The position numbers and the translations under genes were made by a program. The notes beneath the pieces were generated by a model, which saw only the letters and a list, made by a program, of their open reading frames with translations, searched no databases and was not told where the DNA came from. A stretch of 64,000 nucleotides of DNA from Pleomorphomonas sp. NRK KF1 (GTDB taxonomy: Bacteria > Pseudomonadota > Alphaproteobacteria > Rhizobiales > Pleomorphomonadaceae). Where the stretch lies: the NCBI RefSeq assembly GCF_023721755.1, contig NZ_JAMDLH010000002.1:558001-622000 (forward strand), read 5' to 3'. Below, piece after piece: positions 35,439 to 43,609 of this stretch (position 1 is the stretch's first letter; each line of letters opens with the position of its first letter).

Positions 35439-35772
35439 GATGTCCCCCCTGGACTGAGAAGGGCAATCAAGCACCGCGCGGAATGGTTGTCGAGTAAGCG
35501 TTTAGGCGACGTTCTTCGCCACCTCGGCAGTGGGATTCCCATATGGCCGGGGTGAGGTTGAGACCCTTTAGCACTCCAGCGCCGCCTGACCAACCATTGC
35601 TGAAGCAACAGATCCGTCAATGCGAGCCACAGCCAACAGTTTTGCCGCCGCCGGAGCCGATCGGTCTTCGGCGCGCTTTTTGCCGGCCATCATGCCTGTT
35701 GCCTTGTCGACGCCTTCTTTACCGGCGACACGGCAAAATGCGTAGACGCATAAGGATGGCAGGAGCGAAGAA
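35439..35772. other. 334-base gap, no supported gene
   Basis: The stretch between the YecR-like lipoprotein and the VanZ-like gene holds the lipoprotein promoter region. A minus-strand open frame (roughly 35568-35760) has fair codon usage but no start signal and no recognisable product. It could be a gene remnant; I see nothing else. Confidence 0.4.
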
Positions 35773-36147
35773 ATGAGACTGGAACACATCGGACGCAAGT
35801 TGTTCCAGATGGCGGGCATTCTCTCACTTGCCGTGATCGCGGTGCTGTCCGTTTTGCCCGGTGCCGACCGTCCTCACGTCTTCGGCTCGGGCAACGTCGA
35901 GCATCTGCTTGCCTATGCTGGCGCTGCCTTCTTTGCCTCGACACTGCCAGCCTTGCGAGGGTGGCGAATCGTGCTGTTGCTCTCGGCCACCTCTCTGCTG
36001 TTCGAGGGCATCCAGGCATTCATACCCGGCCGAGGCCCCGGTCTCGACAACTGGATCGCCTCGACGCTTGGCGCCATCGTCGGGCTGGCCCTTGGCCGCG
36101 CCTTCGTCACCGTGGCGCGCACGGCTCTGGCAATCGCGTCTCGCTGA
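35773..36147 (+). CDS. VanZ-like membrane protein
   Basis: A 124-residue polytopic protein with four hydrophobic segments. It shows the VanZ-family pattern: VIAVLSVLPGADRP after TM1, GNVEHLLAYAGAAFFASTLP (the family's D/N-k..H...y..l motif), a third helix, then FEGIQAFIPGRGPGLDNWIASTLGAIVG (E.lQ...p.R..d..D...n..G). VanZ proteins lend low-level teicoplanin resistance in enterococci; in Proteobacteria the role is unknown. GGAG stands shortly upstream of the ATG. It ends three bases before the convergent DeoR regulator stop. Confidence 0.82.
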   Translation: MRLEHIGRKLFQMAGILSLAVIAVLSVLPGADRPHVFGSGNVEHLLAYAGAAFFASTLPALRGWRIVLLLSATSLLFEGIQAFIPGRGPGLDNWIASTLGAIVGLALGRAFVTVARTALAIASR

Positions 36148-36150
36148 ATC

Positions 36151-36927
36151 TCAGTTCGCCGCCACAAGCTCCACGCCCGACTGCCGAAGCGCCGCGGTCA
36201 GCTTTTCCGGCGGAGCCGCATCGGTGACGAGCGCATCGACATCTCGCCAGGGGGCGTAGCGCGAGGGAAAGATGGCGTCGAACTTGGAATGGTCGGCGAC
36301 CACCACACATTTGGCGGACCGCGCCACCATCGCCGTATAGACCGCGCCGCACTCGAGCAGCGCCTCCGACGGACCATCGGCCGCGAGGCCCGACGCACCG
36401 GTGATGGCATAATCGGCGTAGAAGTTGCCGAGGAACGAAACGGTGTGCACGCCGACGGTGGCGCCCTCGCTGGCGTGATAGTCGCCGGGCAGCATCAGCA
36501 CCTTGATGGTCGGGTTGAAGGCCAGCACCGTCGCCACGCCGAAGGAATGGGTGATGACGGTGATGTTCTTCATCTCCACGGCGATGCGGCGGGCAACATG
36601 GACCGTGGTGGCGCCCGAGCCGATCATCAGGACATTGCCATCACCGATGACCTTCAGAGCGGCGCGCGCGATGCGCTGGCGCTCGTCGACGAACAGGCGG
36701 TGACGCTCGGTAACCGACGGTTCGCTGGAAAGCGGCCGCACGGCGCCGCCATAAGTCCGGTTGAGCAATCCCTGCGTCGTCAGTTCGTCGAGGTCGCGAC
36801 GGATGGTCTCGGTGGAAACATCGAGCCGGCGGGCGAGCTCGGCGACGCGAAGCGACGGACTTGAATCGAGCTCCGCCAGAATCTGCGTCTGCCGCGATGA
36901 TTTGGTCCGCTTCATGCTGCGCGCCAT
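36151..36927 (-). CDS. DeoR-family transcriptional regulator
   Basis: A 258-residue regulator: N-terminal DeoR helix-turn-helix (RQTQILAELDSSPSLRVAEL then LDVSTETIRRDLDELTTQGL, about 12-56, the family signature) and a C-terminal DeoR sugar-phosphate-sensor domain with IGSGATTVHVARRI and ITGASGLAADG. It is the last minus-strand gene of the transporter/kinase locus, 168 bases after the PotC-like permease. Matching palindromes TGTTG-N4-CAACA and CAACA-N4-TGTTG in the two divergent intergenic regions are candidate operators. The effector is presumably a phosphorylated intermediate made by the kinase at 43606-44610, an inference from the family. Confidence 0.9.
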   Translation of the reverse strand: MARSMKRTKSSRQTQILAELDSSPSLRVAELARRLDVSTETIRRDLDELTTQGLLNRTYGGAVRPLSSEPSVTERHRLFVDERQRIARAALKVIGDGNVLMIGSGATTVHVARRIAVEMKNITVITHSFGVATVLAFNPTIKVLMLPGDYHASEGATVGVHTVSFLGNFYADYAITGASGLAADGPSEALLECGAVYTAMVARSAKCVVVADHSKFDAIFPSRYAPWRDVDALVTDAAPPEKLTAALRQSGVELVAAN

Positions 36928-37095
36928 GACTCTATCCGACCGACCGGCTCGACGCCGATTCGGCCATCCTCTTGGTTTATGAGGTTTTCAGGTCGGGGGG
37001 ACCATGGTCAAGGTATGTTGTTGCCCACCTTGGTCGCCGGTGCCTCGGTTTACGCTCGGTGCGGCAATGCCGAAATACGGAACCGAGCCTATCGA

Positions 37096-37914
37096 TCACC
37101 GTTCCCTTGCCCTCAGTTCGGCCCGCCGGCGGAGAAGGAAGCGGACGAGGCCGCCGCCCAGGAGAAGCGCCGCCGCCGTCAGCGTGCTCATGGTCCCGAG
37201 CGCAGGCACCATGGGCGTGTAGCCCGCCACCATCTTGGAGTAGAGCCATTTCGGGATCGTCGAGTCGGCGCCGGCCGTATAGAGCGACAGTGGGAAGTTG
37301 CCCCAGGACAACAAAAAAGCGAACAGCGCGCCTGACCAGATGCCCGGCCAGAGGATGGGCAGCGTCACCGTGCGAAGGGTGAAGAGGCGCGAGGCGCCGA
37401 GGTCGCTCGCCGCTTCCTCCAGCACGGGATCGAAGCTGAACACCTGTATGGCGATGACCAGTGTCACCACCGGCACGATCCAGACCAGATGGGCGACGAC
37501 CGCCGTCTTCCAGGTCGGGCTGATGCCGAGCGCGTTGAACCAGAGCAGCAAGGCAAGGCCGAGAACCGGCTGCGGAAAGAAGATCGGCAGCAACAGGAGG
37601 CGCTGGAAAGCGCGGCGACCTTTCCACGGGTATCGAGCGAAGGCCAACGCCCCGAAGAAGGCAAAGAGAACGCTGAGCACGGTGACGATCAGCGCGATCA
37701 GAACCGAGTTCTGCACGAGAACATGGATTTCGAAGGAGTCCCAGGTCTTGCCCCACCACTCGGTGGAGAAGATCCGGATGGGGAAGGCGAAGTAGCGCCC
37801 CTTGGAAAGACCGGCCAGCGCGCCGCAGGCGATCGGCAGGTAGATCGCCAGAACGACGAAGGTGGTCCAGGCACGGATCAGAAAATGGGTCCGGGTACGT
37901 CCGACGGTCTGCAT
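37096..37914 (-). CDS. ABC transporter permease, PotC-like
   Basis: A 272-residue inner-membrane permease of the spermidine/putrescine class with six predicted helices. The EAA-type coupling loop is FDPVLEEAASDLGASRLFTLRTVTLPILWPGI. It lies three bases downstream of the partner permease, and forms the importer with the PotB-, PotA- and PotD-like genes upstream in the same minus-strand operon. The cargo is probably a cationic amine or amino alcohol given the neighbouring kinase and PLP enzyme, which is inference. Confidence 0.9.
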   Translation of the reverse strand: MQTVGRTRTHFLIRAWTTFVVLAIYLPIACGALAGLSKGRYFAFPIRIFSTEWWGKTWDSFEIHVLVQNSVLIALIVTVLSVLFAFFGALAFARYPWKGRRAFQRLLLLPIFFPQPVLGLALLLWFNALGISPTWKTAVVAHLVWIVPVVTLVIAIQVFSFDPVLEEAASDLGASRLFTLRTVTLPILWPGIWSGALFAFLLSWGNFPLSLYTAGADSTIPKWLYSKMVAGYTPMVPALGTMSTLTAAALLLGGGLVRFLLRRRAELRARER

Positions 37915-37917
37915 GGC

Positions 37918-38796
37918 TCAGCGCTTTCCGAGGATCTTGTCGAGGTCGAGCCGCGCCATGGCGGAAAGCGCGAGACCGGAGACAATGAGAACGAGGATGA
38001 GAGCAAGCGCCGATCCCATCGGCCAGTTCTGGGCGTAGGTGAAAGCCACCTCGATATCCTGAGTGATGGTGATCACCGACTGTCCGCCGAGGATCTTGGC
38101 CTCGGCCACCGCACCGGCGGCCAGCACAAAGGTGAGCAGCGCGCCGATCAGGATGCCGGGCATGGCCAGCGGCAGCTCGACCTCACGCCAGATCATGAAT
38201 CGTCCTGCCCCCAAATCGCTAGCGGCGTCCACGAGATCGCGCGGGATCATGGCGATGCCGAGCGTCATCGGAAACAGCATGAACGGCAGGTAGACGTAGA
38301 CCATGCCGAACAGCGTGATGCCCGGCGTGTAAAGAAGGTCGGGGCCGCCGGGAAAGCCGAGCCATTTCAGCGCTCCATCGAGCACGCCATTCTTGATGAA
38401 GAACAACACCCAGCCATAGAGACGGACGTTTTCCGAGACAAACAGCGGGAAGACGAACAGCACCGACACGAGGCCGGACCACTTGCCGAACACCTTGTTG
38501 AGCCCAAAGGCGATGGGGTAGCAAACGACGAGAAGGATGGCCACGCAGGCGAAGGCCAGCGCCAGAGCCCAGACGAACGACGTCCAGACCGTGTTGTTGG
38601 TATCGAAAATCGCCGCGAAGTTCTGAAGCGTGAAGGAGCGGAAGACATCAAAGCTCTTTGGCGTCGCAAAAGCGTAGGCGGCGACGGTGACCAGCGGCGC
38701 GAGAAAACCGGCGACGAGCAGGACCAGCACCGGCAAGGAGGCGCGGAGACCGGGCGAGAGTTTCGGTGCCGGCGCGGACAGGGAGTTGTCGGCCAT
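37918..38796 (-). CDS. ABC transporter permease, PotB-like
   Basis: A 292-residue permease with six helices; coupling loop PRDLVDAASDLGAGRFMIWREVELPLAMPGI (EAA motif). It carries the longer first periplasmic loop typical of PotB/PotH. GGGAGG stands about five bases before the ATG at 38796, and the preceding ATPase gene ends at 38798, so the ribosome site lies inside that gene and translation is coupled. It partners the PotC-like permease. Confidence 0.9.
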   Translation of the reverse strand: MADNSLSAPAPKLSPGLRASLPVLVLLVAGFLAPLVTVAAYAFATPKSFDVFRSFTLQNFAAIFDTNNTVWTSFVWALALAFACVAILLVVCYPIAFGLNKVFGKWSGLVSVLFVFPLFVSENVRLYGWVLFFIKNGVLDGALKWLGFPGGPDLLYTPGITLFGMVYVYLPFMLFPMTLGIAMIPRDLVDAASDLGAGRFMIWREVELPLAMPGILIGALLTFVLAAGAVAEAKILGGQSVITITQDIEVAFTYAQNWPMGSALALILVLIVSGLALSAMARLDLDKILGKR

Positions 38797-38797
38797 G

Positions 38798-39904
38798 TCA
38801 GCCTCCCACCACAATGGCGTTGCCGGCATCCCAGCCGATCGTCACCTCTCCATCGCCCTTCCAGGCCGCGGCGCGCGGCACCTCGATCAGGAAGGTGCGT
38901 CCGGTGCGGCTCCTCACCTGATACTGCAGGCGCGAGCCGAGCGAATACTCGTTGAAGATGGTGCCGGTAAGGGTGTTGTCGGCGCCGGCCTCTTCGGTCA
39001 CGAAGCGCATGTATTCGGGGCGAATCACGACGCTGGCCTCGTCACCGACTATGTCCAGGTCGGGCGCCACCGCCACCGGCTTGCCGTCGCGGCGCAGCCA
39101 GCCGCCATCGGCGCGACGGATCGGGACGATGTTCACCTCGCCGAAGAACTCGGCGACGAAGCGGTCGGCCGGCGTCGAGTAGATCTGCTCGGGCGTGCCG
39201 ATCTGCACCACCTTGCCGGCGCGCATGACGCCGATGCGGTCGGACATCACCATCGCCTCTTCGAGCGAGTGGGTGATGTAGACGAAGGTTTTGCCGCTTT
39301 CGCGATGCAGGTCCTTGAGCTCCTTTTCCAGGAGCTTCTTGAGCTTGTAGTCCAGCGCGGACAGCGGTTCGTCGAAGAACAGAACGTCGGGGTCGTAGGC
39401 GAAGGCGCGCGCCAGCGCCACGCGCTGCTTCTCGCCGCCCGAACAGAGCATGACATTCTTGGAGTAATAGTCCTCGGGCAGGCGCACCTTGGCCATCAGT
39501 TCGAGAGCCCGCTTGCGCCGCTCTTCGGGCGCCATCTTGCGGACGCGAAGCGGGAACTCGATGTTGTCGCCGACCGTCATGTGAGGAAAGAGCGCCAGGG
39601 ACTGGAAGACCAGGCAGGTCGGCCGCCGATTGGACGGCACGTCGTTGATCAGCTCGCCGCGTAGCGTGATGTATCCCTCGCTTGGGCTTTCGAGGCCGGC
39701 CAGCATCCTGAGCAGCGTCGTCTTGCCGGAGCCCGACGGCCCCACGATGGTGACGAACTCACCCTCCTCGATATCGAGGCTGATGCCGTCGACAGCGGCA
39801 AAGCCGTCGAACACCTTGCGGACATCGACGAGTTGCAGCACCGGCCGCGGCGTTCTCGAGGCGGCAGGGGAATCGGACTGGGCGGAAGCGGCAACTGACG
39901 ACAT
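38798..39904 (-). CDS. ABC transporter ATP-binding protein, PotA-like
   Basis: A 368-residue ATPase with a C-terminal TOBE regulatory domain: Walker A GPSGSGKTT, Walker B VLFFDEPLSALDYKLKK, switch His in FVYITHSLEEAMVMSDRI, TOBE region about 280-365. The signature helix reads LCSGGEKQRVALARA, with Cys before the SGG and Glu-Lys for the usual Gln-Gln. The ATG at 39904 is preferred over an in-frame TTG two codons earlier. A hairpin separates it from the upstream binding protein gene. Confidence 0.9.
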   Translation of the reverse strand: MSSVAASAQSDSPAASRTPRPVLQLVDVRKVFDGFAAVDGISLDIEEGEFVTIVGPSGSGKTTLLRMLAGLESPSEGYITLRGELINDVPSNRRPTCLVFQSLALFPHMTVGDNIEFPLRVRKMAPEERRKRALELMAKVRLPEDYYSKNVMLCSGGEKQRVALARAFAYDPDVLFFDEPLSALDYKLKKLLEKELKDLHRESGKTFVYITHSLEEAMVMSDRIGVMRAGKVVQIGTPEQIYSTPADRFVAEFFGEVNIVPIRRADGGWLRRDGKPVAVAPDLDIVGDEASVVIRPEYMRFVTEEAGADNTLTGTIFNEYSLGSRLQYQVRSRTGRTFLIEVPRAAAWKGDGEVTIGWDAGNAIVVGG

Positions 39905-39936
39905 GTGCAAGCGATCCTGAAATCAAACCGGGGGAG

Positions 39937-39963
39937 CCGTCCGCCCACCGGGCGGACGGTTTT
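39937..39963. terminator. intercistronic hairpin after the PotD-like gene
   Basis: CCGTCCGCCC (39937-39946) and GGGCGGACGG (39950-39959) form a perfect 10-bp stem with a 3-base loop. TTTT follows on the plus strand; in the transcribed minus strand no T-tract follows, so it more likely protects the binding-protein message and lowers read-through to the ATPase/permease genes. Confidence 0.6.
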
Positions 39964-39975
39964 ACGCAGAGGCGA

Positions 39976-41115
39976 TCAGCCGCGCTGGCGCTTGGCGCCG
40001 AGCATGATCTCCAACGCCTTGTCGTAGTCGGGCACGATGTCGTACTCGGCCGAACGCGCCATTTCCTCTTCGACGCTGTCCCACTGGATAGCGTCGAGTT
40101 CGTCCTTGGTGAACAGATCGAAGCAGGCCTTGTTGCCCATCTGCGCCACCGGGTTGAAGGTGCCCTCGGCGAAGGCCACGGTGTGCGCCACTTCCGGATC
40201 CTGAACGTATTCGAGGAACTGGGTGGCAAGCGGCGACAGCTGCGGATTGTTGACCGTCGAGGTGATCTCGATCCAGGCCACGCCGCCCTTGCCGTCGATC
40301 GGTCCCTTTAGCGGCGTGATGGCGCGAAGGTTCGGGTAGCCGTCGGCGCGGGCCGGCGACACGGAATAGGTGCCGCCGGTGAAATGCAGGTCGATCTCGC
40401 CGGAGATCAGCGCCTGGTTCATGGTGGCGATGTCGCCGATCATCTTGGCGCCCTTGAAGATGCGGACGGCAGTCTCCTCGAACGCCTTGAAGTCGGCATC
40501 CGTGTGCTTGACGAAGGGGTTGATGCCGGCGGTCAGGAAGATGTCGAAGACGTTCCAGTCGTCGGATTCGAGAATGCCGTACTTGCCGGCCAGCGACGGG
40601 TCGTTGAAGAGGTTCCAGCCCTGCTCCTCGGCCGTGGCCCGGCTGATCTTGTCGGTGTTGACGACGAAGGAGTAAGGCCCGAAGCGCTGGGCCATGCCCA
40701 GGAGATCCTTGCCGTCGTCACTCATCGCCCAGCGGTAGGGCGCCTTGAACTCGGGCAGCATCTTGTCGAAGTAGGGCTCGAAGGTTTCGCGCGGAAGTGG
40801 CTTGATCAGGCCGGCTGGCGCCATGACCTTGCGCGCCCAGGGATTGTTGACGTTGATCAGATCCCAGACGGCGGTCTCACCAGCCCGGAGGCGGTTGATC
40901 ATCGTCGGATCGTTGGTGAGGCTCTCGGCCTTCACCGTGGCGCTCTTGGCGGCCCGGAACGGGTCGAGCACCTGCGCCGAGTTGTAGCCCTCCCAGCAGA
41001 GAATGTTGAGTTCACCTTCGCGAGCGGCGAAGGCCCGGCTCGCGGAGAGCAGCGGGCCGGCGAAGGCCGCCGCCCCCATCATCTGCAGCATGTTGCGCCT
41101 GGACATCGGACCCAT
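39976..41115 (-). CDS. extracellular solute-binding protein, PotD-like, probable Tat substrate
   Basis: A 379-residue periplasmic binding protein of the spermidine/putrescine family. The N-terminus has a twin-arginine motif SRRNMLQMMG followed by AAAFAGPLLSASRAFA, so export through Tat is likely. The mature part has ELNILCWEGYNSAQVLDPF, DLINVNNPWARKVM and YSFVVNTDKI, all in PotD-like positions. The ATG at 41115 is preceded by AGGA; the longer frame lacks support. First gene of the importer operon, divergent from the SDR gene with an operator-like palindrome between. Confidence 0.9.
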   Translation of the reverse strand: MGPMSRRNMLQMMGAAAFAGPLLSASRAFAAREGELNILCWEGYNSAQVLDPFRAAKSATVKAESLTNDPTMINRLRAGETAVWDLINVNNPWARKVMAPAGLIKPLPRETFEPYFDKMLPEFKAPYRWAMSDDGKDLLGMAQRFGPYSFVVNTDKISRATAEEQGWNLFNDPSLAGKYGILESDDWNVFDIFLTAGINPFVKHTDADFKAFEETAVRIFKGAKMIGDIATMNQALISGEIDLHFTGGTYSVSPARADGYPNLRAITPLKGPIDGKGGVAWIEITSTVNNPQLSPLATQFLEYVQDPEVAHTVAFAEGTFNPVAQMGNKACFDLFTKDELDAIQWDSVEEEMARSAEYDIVPDYDKALEIMLGAKRQRG

Positions 41116-41417
41116 CGGAAAATCCTTTCCTGCTGACGGTTGGTCTGTTCCCATTCGTTATGTTGGAAGTCTGTCGCAAAAATGTGTTGTTTACAACATC
41201 AATTTCGTTGGGCATGTTGACCTCATCGAAGAGCAGCCGTGCGGTTAGCGGATGGCTCGCGCGGTTGCAGGAGCAGAATGATTACCCGTCAGAATCCTTT
41301 GTTTTTCGGGTAAAACGCCATGTCCACCGCATGGCGCATCTTTTTTGACCTCCAACTGCCGCAGCCATGATCGATATGCCGGATTTTTGTTCAAACAACG
41401 AGAGAAGGTGGAACTAA
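41116..41417. other. 302-base divergent promoter region
   Basis: The gap between the binding-protein operon and the SDR gene holds no gene I can support. It is AT-richer than its surroundings, contains the palindrome at 41185-41198, further TGTTG half-sites near 41161 and 41214, and must carry promoters for both directions. Confidence 0.6.
41185..41198. promoter_or_regulatory. palindrome TGTTG-TTTA-CAACA, candidate DeoR operator
   Basis: A 5-bp inverted repeat with a 4-base spacer, 70-83 bases upstream of the PotD-like start. Its half-sites recur in inverted order at 44650-44663 upstream of the kinase gene. Position and symmetry suit the DeoR regulator of this locus. Confidence 0.45.
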
Positions 41418-42194
41418 ATGTTGCAGTCGCTACAAGGAAGGACAGTGATCGTCACCGGCGGGAGCCGGGGCATCGGCAAGGGAATTGCCCTTCGCTTTGG
41501 CGAAGCCGGGCTCAATGTGCTGGTGGTATCCCGCAGCGAATCCGACGCCTCGGCGGTCGCCAAGACGATTGGGTCGAACGCCAGCGGTCTTGGCGCCGAC
41601 GTATCGACGCCGGAAGGGTGCCAGGCGATGGCAAAGGCCGCCATCGATCGCTACGGCGCCATCGACGTCTTGTGTGCCAACGCGGGCATCTTTCCCGCGG
41701 CCAAGCTATCGGAGATGACGCCAGCCGACTTCGACCACGTCATCTCTACCAACCTCCGCTCCACCTTCCTCAGCGTTTCGGCGGTACTCCCGGCCATGAC
41801 GGCCGCGGGACGCGGCCGCATCGTGCTCACCTCTTCGATCACCGGCCCGGTGACCGGCTATCCGGGCTGGTCGCACTACGGCGCCAGCAAGGCCGGCCAG
41901 CTCGGCTTCATGCGCACGGCGGCGATCGAACTGGCGCCGAAGGGCATCACTGTCAACGCCGTGCTGCCCGGCAACATTTTCACGGAGGGGCTTGAGGGGA
42001 TGGGACCGGACTACATTGCCAAGATGGAAGCTTCGATCCCGCTGAAGCGGCTGGGCACTGTCGCCGACATCGCCAACGCCGCCCTGTTCTTTGCCTCCGA
42101 GGAAGCCGCCTACATCACCGGTCAGACCATCACCGTCGATGGCGGCCAGATCCTGCCGGAAAGCCTAGGGGCGCTTGAAGCGATCGACGGCTGA
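41418..42194 (+). CDS. short-chain dehydrogenase/reductase (FabG-like)
   Basis: A 258-residue classical SDR: cofactor motif VTGGSRGIGKG (about 12-22), NAG motif in CANAGIF, catalytic Ser in LTSSITGP, and YGASK with the active Tyr and Lys (about 155-159), ending with the VDGGQILPES tail. The Arg-rich SRSES after the second strand favours NADP(H) but this is not decisive. It is the only plus-strand gene of the locus, divergent from the importer and convergent with the PLP enzyme; probably oxidises an alcohol or reduces an aldehyde in the pathway. Confidence 0.9.
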   Translation: MLQSLQGRTVIVTGGSRGIGKGIALRFGEAGLNVLVVSRSESDASAVAKTIGSNASGLGADVSTPEGCQAMAKAAIDRYGAIDVLCANAGIFPAAKLSEMTPADFDHVISTNLRSTFLSVSAVLPAMTAAGRGRIVLTSSITGPVTGYPGWSHYGASKAGQLGFMRTAAIELAPKGITVNAVLPGNIFTEGLEGMGPDYIAKMEASIPLKRLGTVADIANAALFFASEEAAYITGQTITVDGGQILPESLGALEAIDG

Positions 42195-42218
42195 CCAGCC
42201 TTGGCCTGCCAAACATCG

Positions 42219-42247
42219 AAAGGGCGACGCATACGCCGCCCTTTTCT
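42219..42247. terminator. terminator of the SDR gene
   Basis: AAAGGGCG (42219-42226) pairs with CGCCCTTT (42237-42244), followed by TTCTTCTGG. It lies between the convergent SDR and PLP-enzyme genes and may act on both strands. Confidence 0.7.
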
Positions 42248-42280
42248 TCTGGTTCTCGTGAAGATCGGTTTGGAGCGAAC

Positions 42281-43609
42281 TTACCGCTCCGCCAGGATGC
42301 TCTTCAGGGTATCGACAAAGAAGTCGGCGTTTTCCTTCGCAAAGCAGAGCGGTGGCCTGATCTTCAGCGTGCTGCCCCAGAGGCCGGCAGCGCCAATCAG
42401 GATGCCATGCTCTTTCATGGCGTTGATAACGAAGGTGGCAAGTCCCTGATCGGGCCGACCTTCAGCATCCACGAAATCCAGCCCGATGAAGAGCCCGGCT
42501 CCACGCACCGCACCGATATCGCGGCGGTTGCCCATGACAGTCGAAAGGCCGGCTTTGAAATAGGCGCCCACATCGCGGGCGTTGTCGATCAACCCCTCAC
42601 TGTCGATGACGTCGAGCACCGCCGAACCGGCGGCGGCGGCCACCGGGTTGCCGCCGAACGTGTTGAAATAGCCGGTCTCCTCGCAGAACAGCGACAGAAG
42701 GTCAGGTCGGGTGACGACGCCGGCCATCGGAAAGCCGTTGCCCATCGGTTTGCCCATGGTAACGACATCAGGAACGATGCCGTGCCGGGAGAAACCCCAG
42801 AGACCGCCGCCGGTACGGCCGAAACCGGGCTGCACTTCGTCGGCGATAAAGAGACCGCCCGTCTTGTGCGCCACATCGACCGCCGCCCGCAGGAAGCCCG
42901 GCGGATCGGCAAAGATGCCATCGGATGAGAAGATGGTGTCGACGATGACGGCGGCGAAGCCGACACCCGCAGCCTCAAGGTCGTCGATCGCGGCTCGAAG
43001 ATTGCCGGCAAAGAAGGCGGCGACATCCCCTCCGGGAGCAAGCGCGGGATCCGGCTCGGGAATGACGCGCACGAAGTCGGGGACCGGCTTCGACTTCATC
43101 GACGACGGCGAGATGGCGGTCACGTGCTGGGTATTGCCGTGGTAGGCGGCGCGCGTGACGACGAACCCGCGCTTGCCTGTCGCCGCCTCGGCGATCCGCA
43201 TCGCGAGGTCGTTACTCTCCGAGCCGGTACAGGTCATGGTGAGATTGGAGAGCGGCGCCGGAAACTTCGACAACAGCTTCTCGGCATAAGCCTCGACCGG
43301 CCGGGTCAGGTAGCGAGTGTGGATGTTGAGAACGGCGATCTGCTTGGCCACCGCCTCGGCAACAGCCGGATGGGAATGACCGATCGATGGCACGTTGTTG
43401 TAGACGTCGAGATAGCGTCGCCCCTCCGCGTCGTACATAAAGACGCCCTCCGCCCGCACCATCTCGATCGGCTCCTTGTAGAAGAGCACCGATGACGCCC
43501 CGAAGGTGGCCTGTCGCTTGGCGACCCGCTCTGCCAGTTCCGGCGCCAGCGCCGTTCCCTCCGAAGCCTCGAAGCGGTTGAGGGCGAGGATCTGCTTGGT
43601 CGGGCTCAT
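42281..43609 (-). CDS. class-III PLP-dependent enzyme, aminotransferase or phospho-lyase
   Basis: A 442-residue fold-type I PLP enzyme. Key blocks: YLDVYNNVPSIGHSHPAV, AAYHGNT, DEVQPGFGRTGGGLWGF with the cofactor Asp, and the Schiff-base Lys in VTMGKPMGNGFPMAGVV. The NNVPSIGHSHP..NIHTRYL and GKPMGNGFP wording resembles ethanolamine-phosphate/hydroxylysine-phosphate phospho-lyases (the AGXT2L group) more than GABA or ornithine aminotransferases. Its start overlaps the APH-type kinase stop by four bases, so kinase and PLP enzyme are made together. That pairing supports phosphorylation then elimination of phosphate and ammonia, but transamination is not excluded. Confidence 0.85.
   Translation of the reverse strand: MSPTKQILALNRFEASEGTALAPELAERVAKRQATFGASSVLFYKEPIEMVRAEGVFMYDAEGRRYLDVYNNVPSIGHSHPAVAEAVAKQIAVLNIHTRYLTRPVEAYAEKLLSKFPAPLSNLTMTCTGSESNDLAMRIAEAATGKRGFVVTRAAYHGNTQHVTAISPSSMKSKPVPDFVRVIPEPDPALAPGGDVAAFFAGNLRAAIDDLEAAGVGFAAVIVDTIFSSDGIFADPPGFLRAAVDVAHKTGGLFIADEVQPGFGRTGGGLWGFSRHGIVPDVVTMGKPMGNGFPMAGVVTRPDLLSLFCEETGYFNTFGGNPVAAAAGSAVLDVIDSEGLIDNARDVGAYFKAGLSTVMGNRRDIGAVRGAGLFIGLDFVDAEGRPDQGLATFVINAMKEHGILIGAAGLWGSTLKIRPPLCFAKENADFFVDTLKSILAER

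Noticed and set aside
35568-35819. 83-codon minus-strand frame before the VanZ-like gene
   Set aside because: Codon usage is fair in its second half, but it overlaps the VanZ start and no family is recognisable. Listed only as a possible remnant.
36979-37095. Possible terminator CTCGGTT...AACCGAG after the PotC-like gene
   Set aside because: Loop is long and interrupted, and no T-tract follows; the DeoR gene downstream on the same strand may be co-transcribed.
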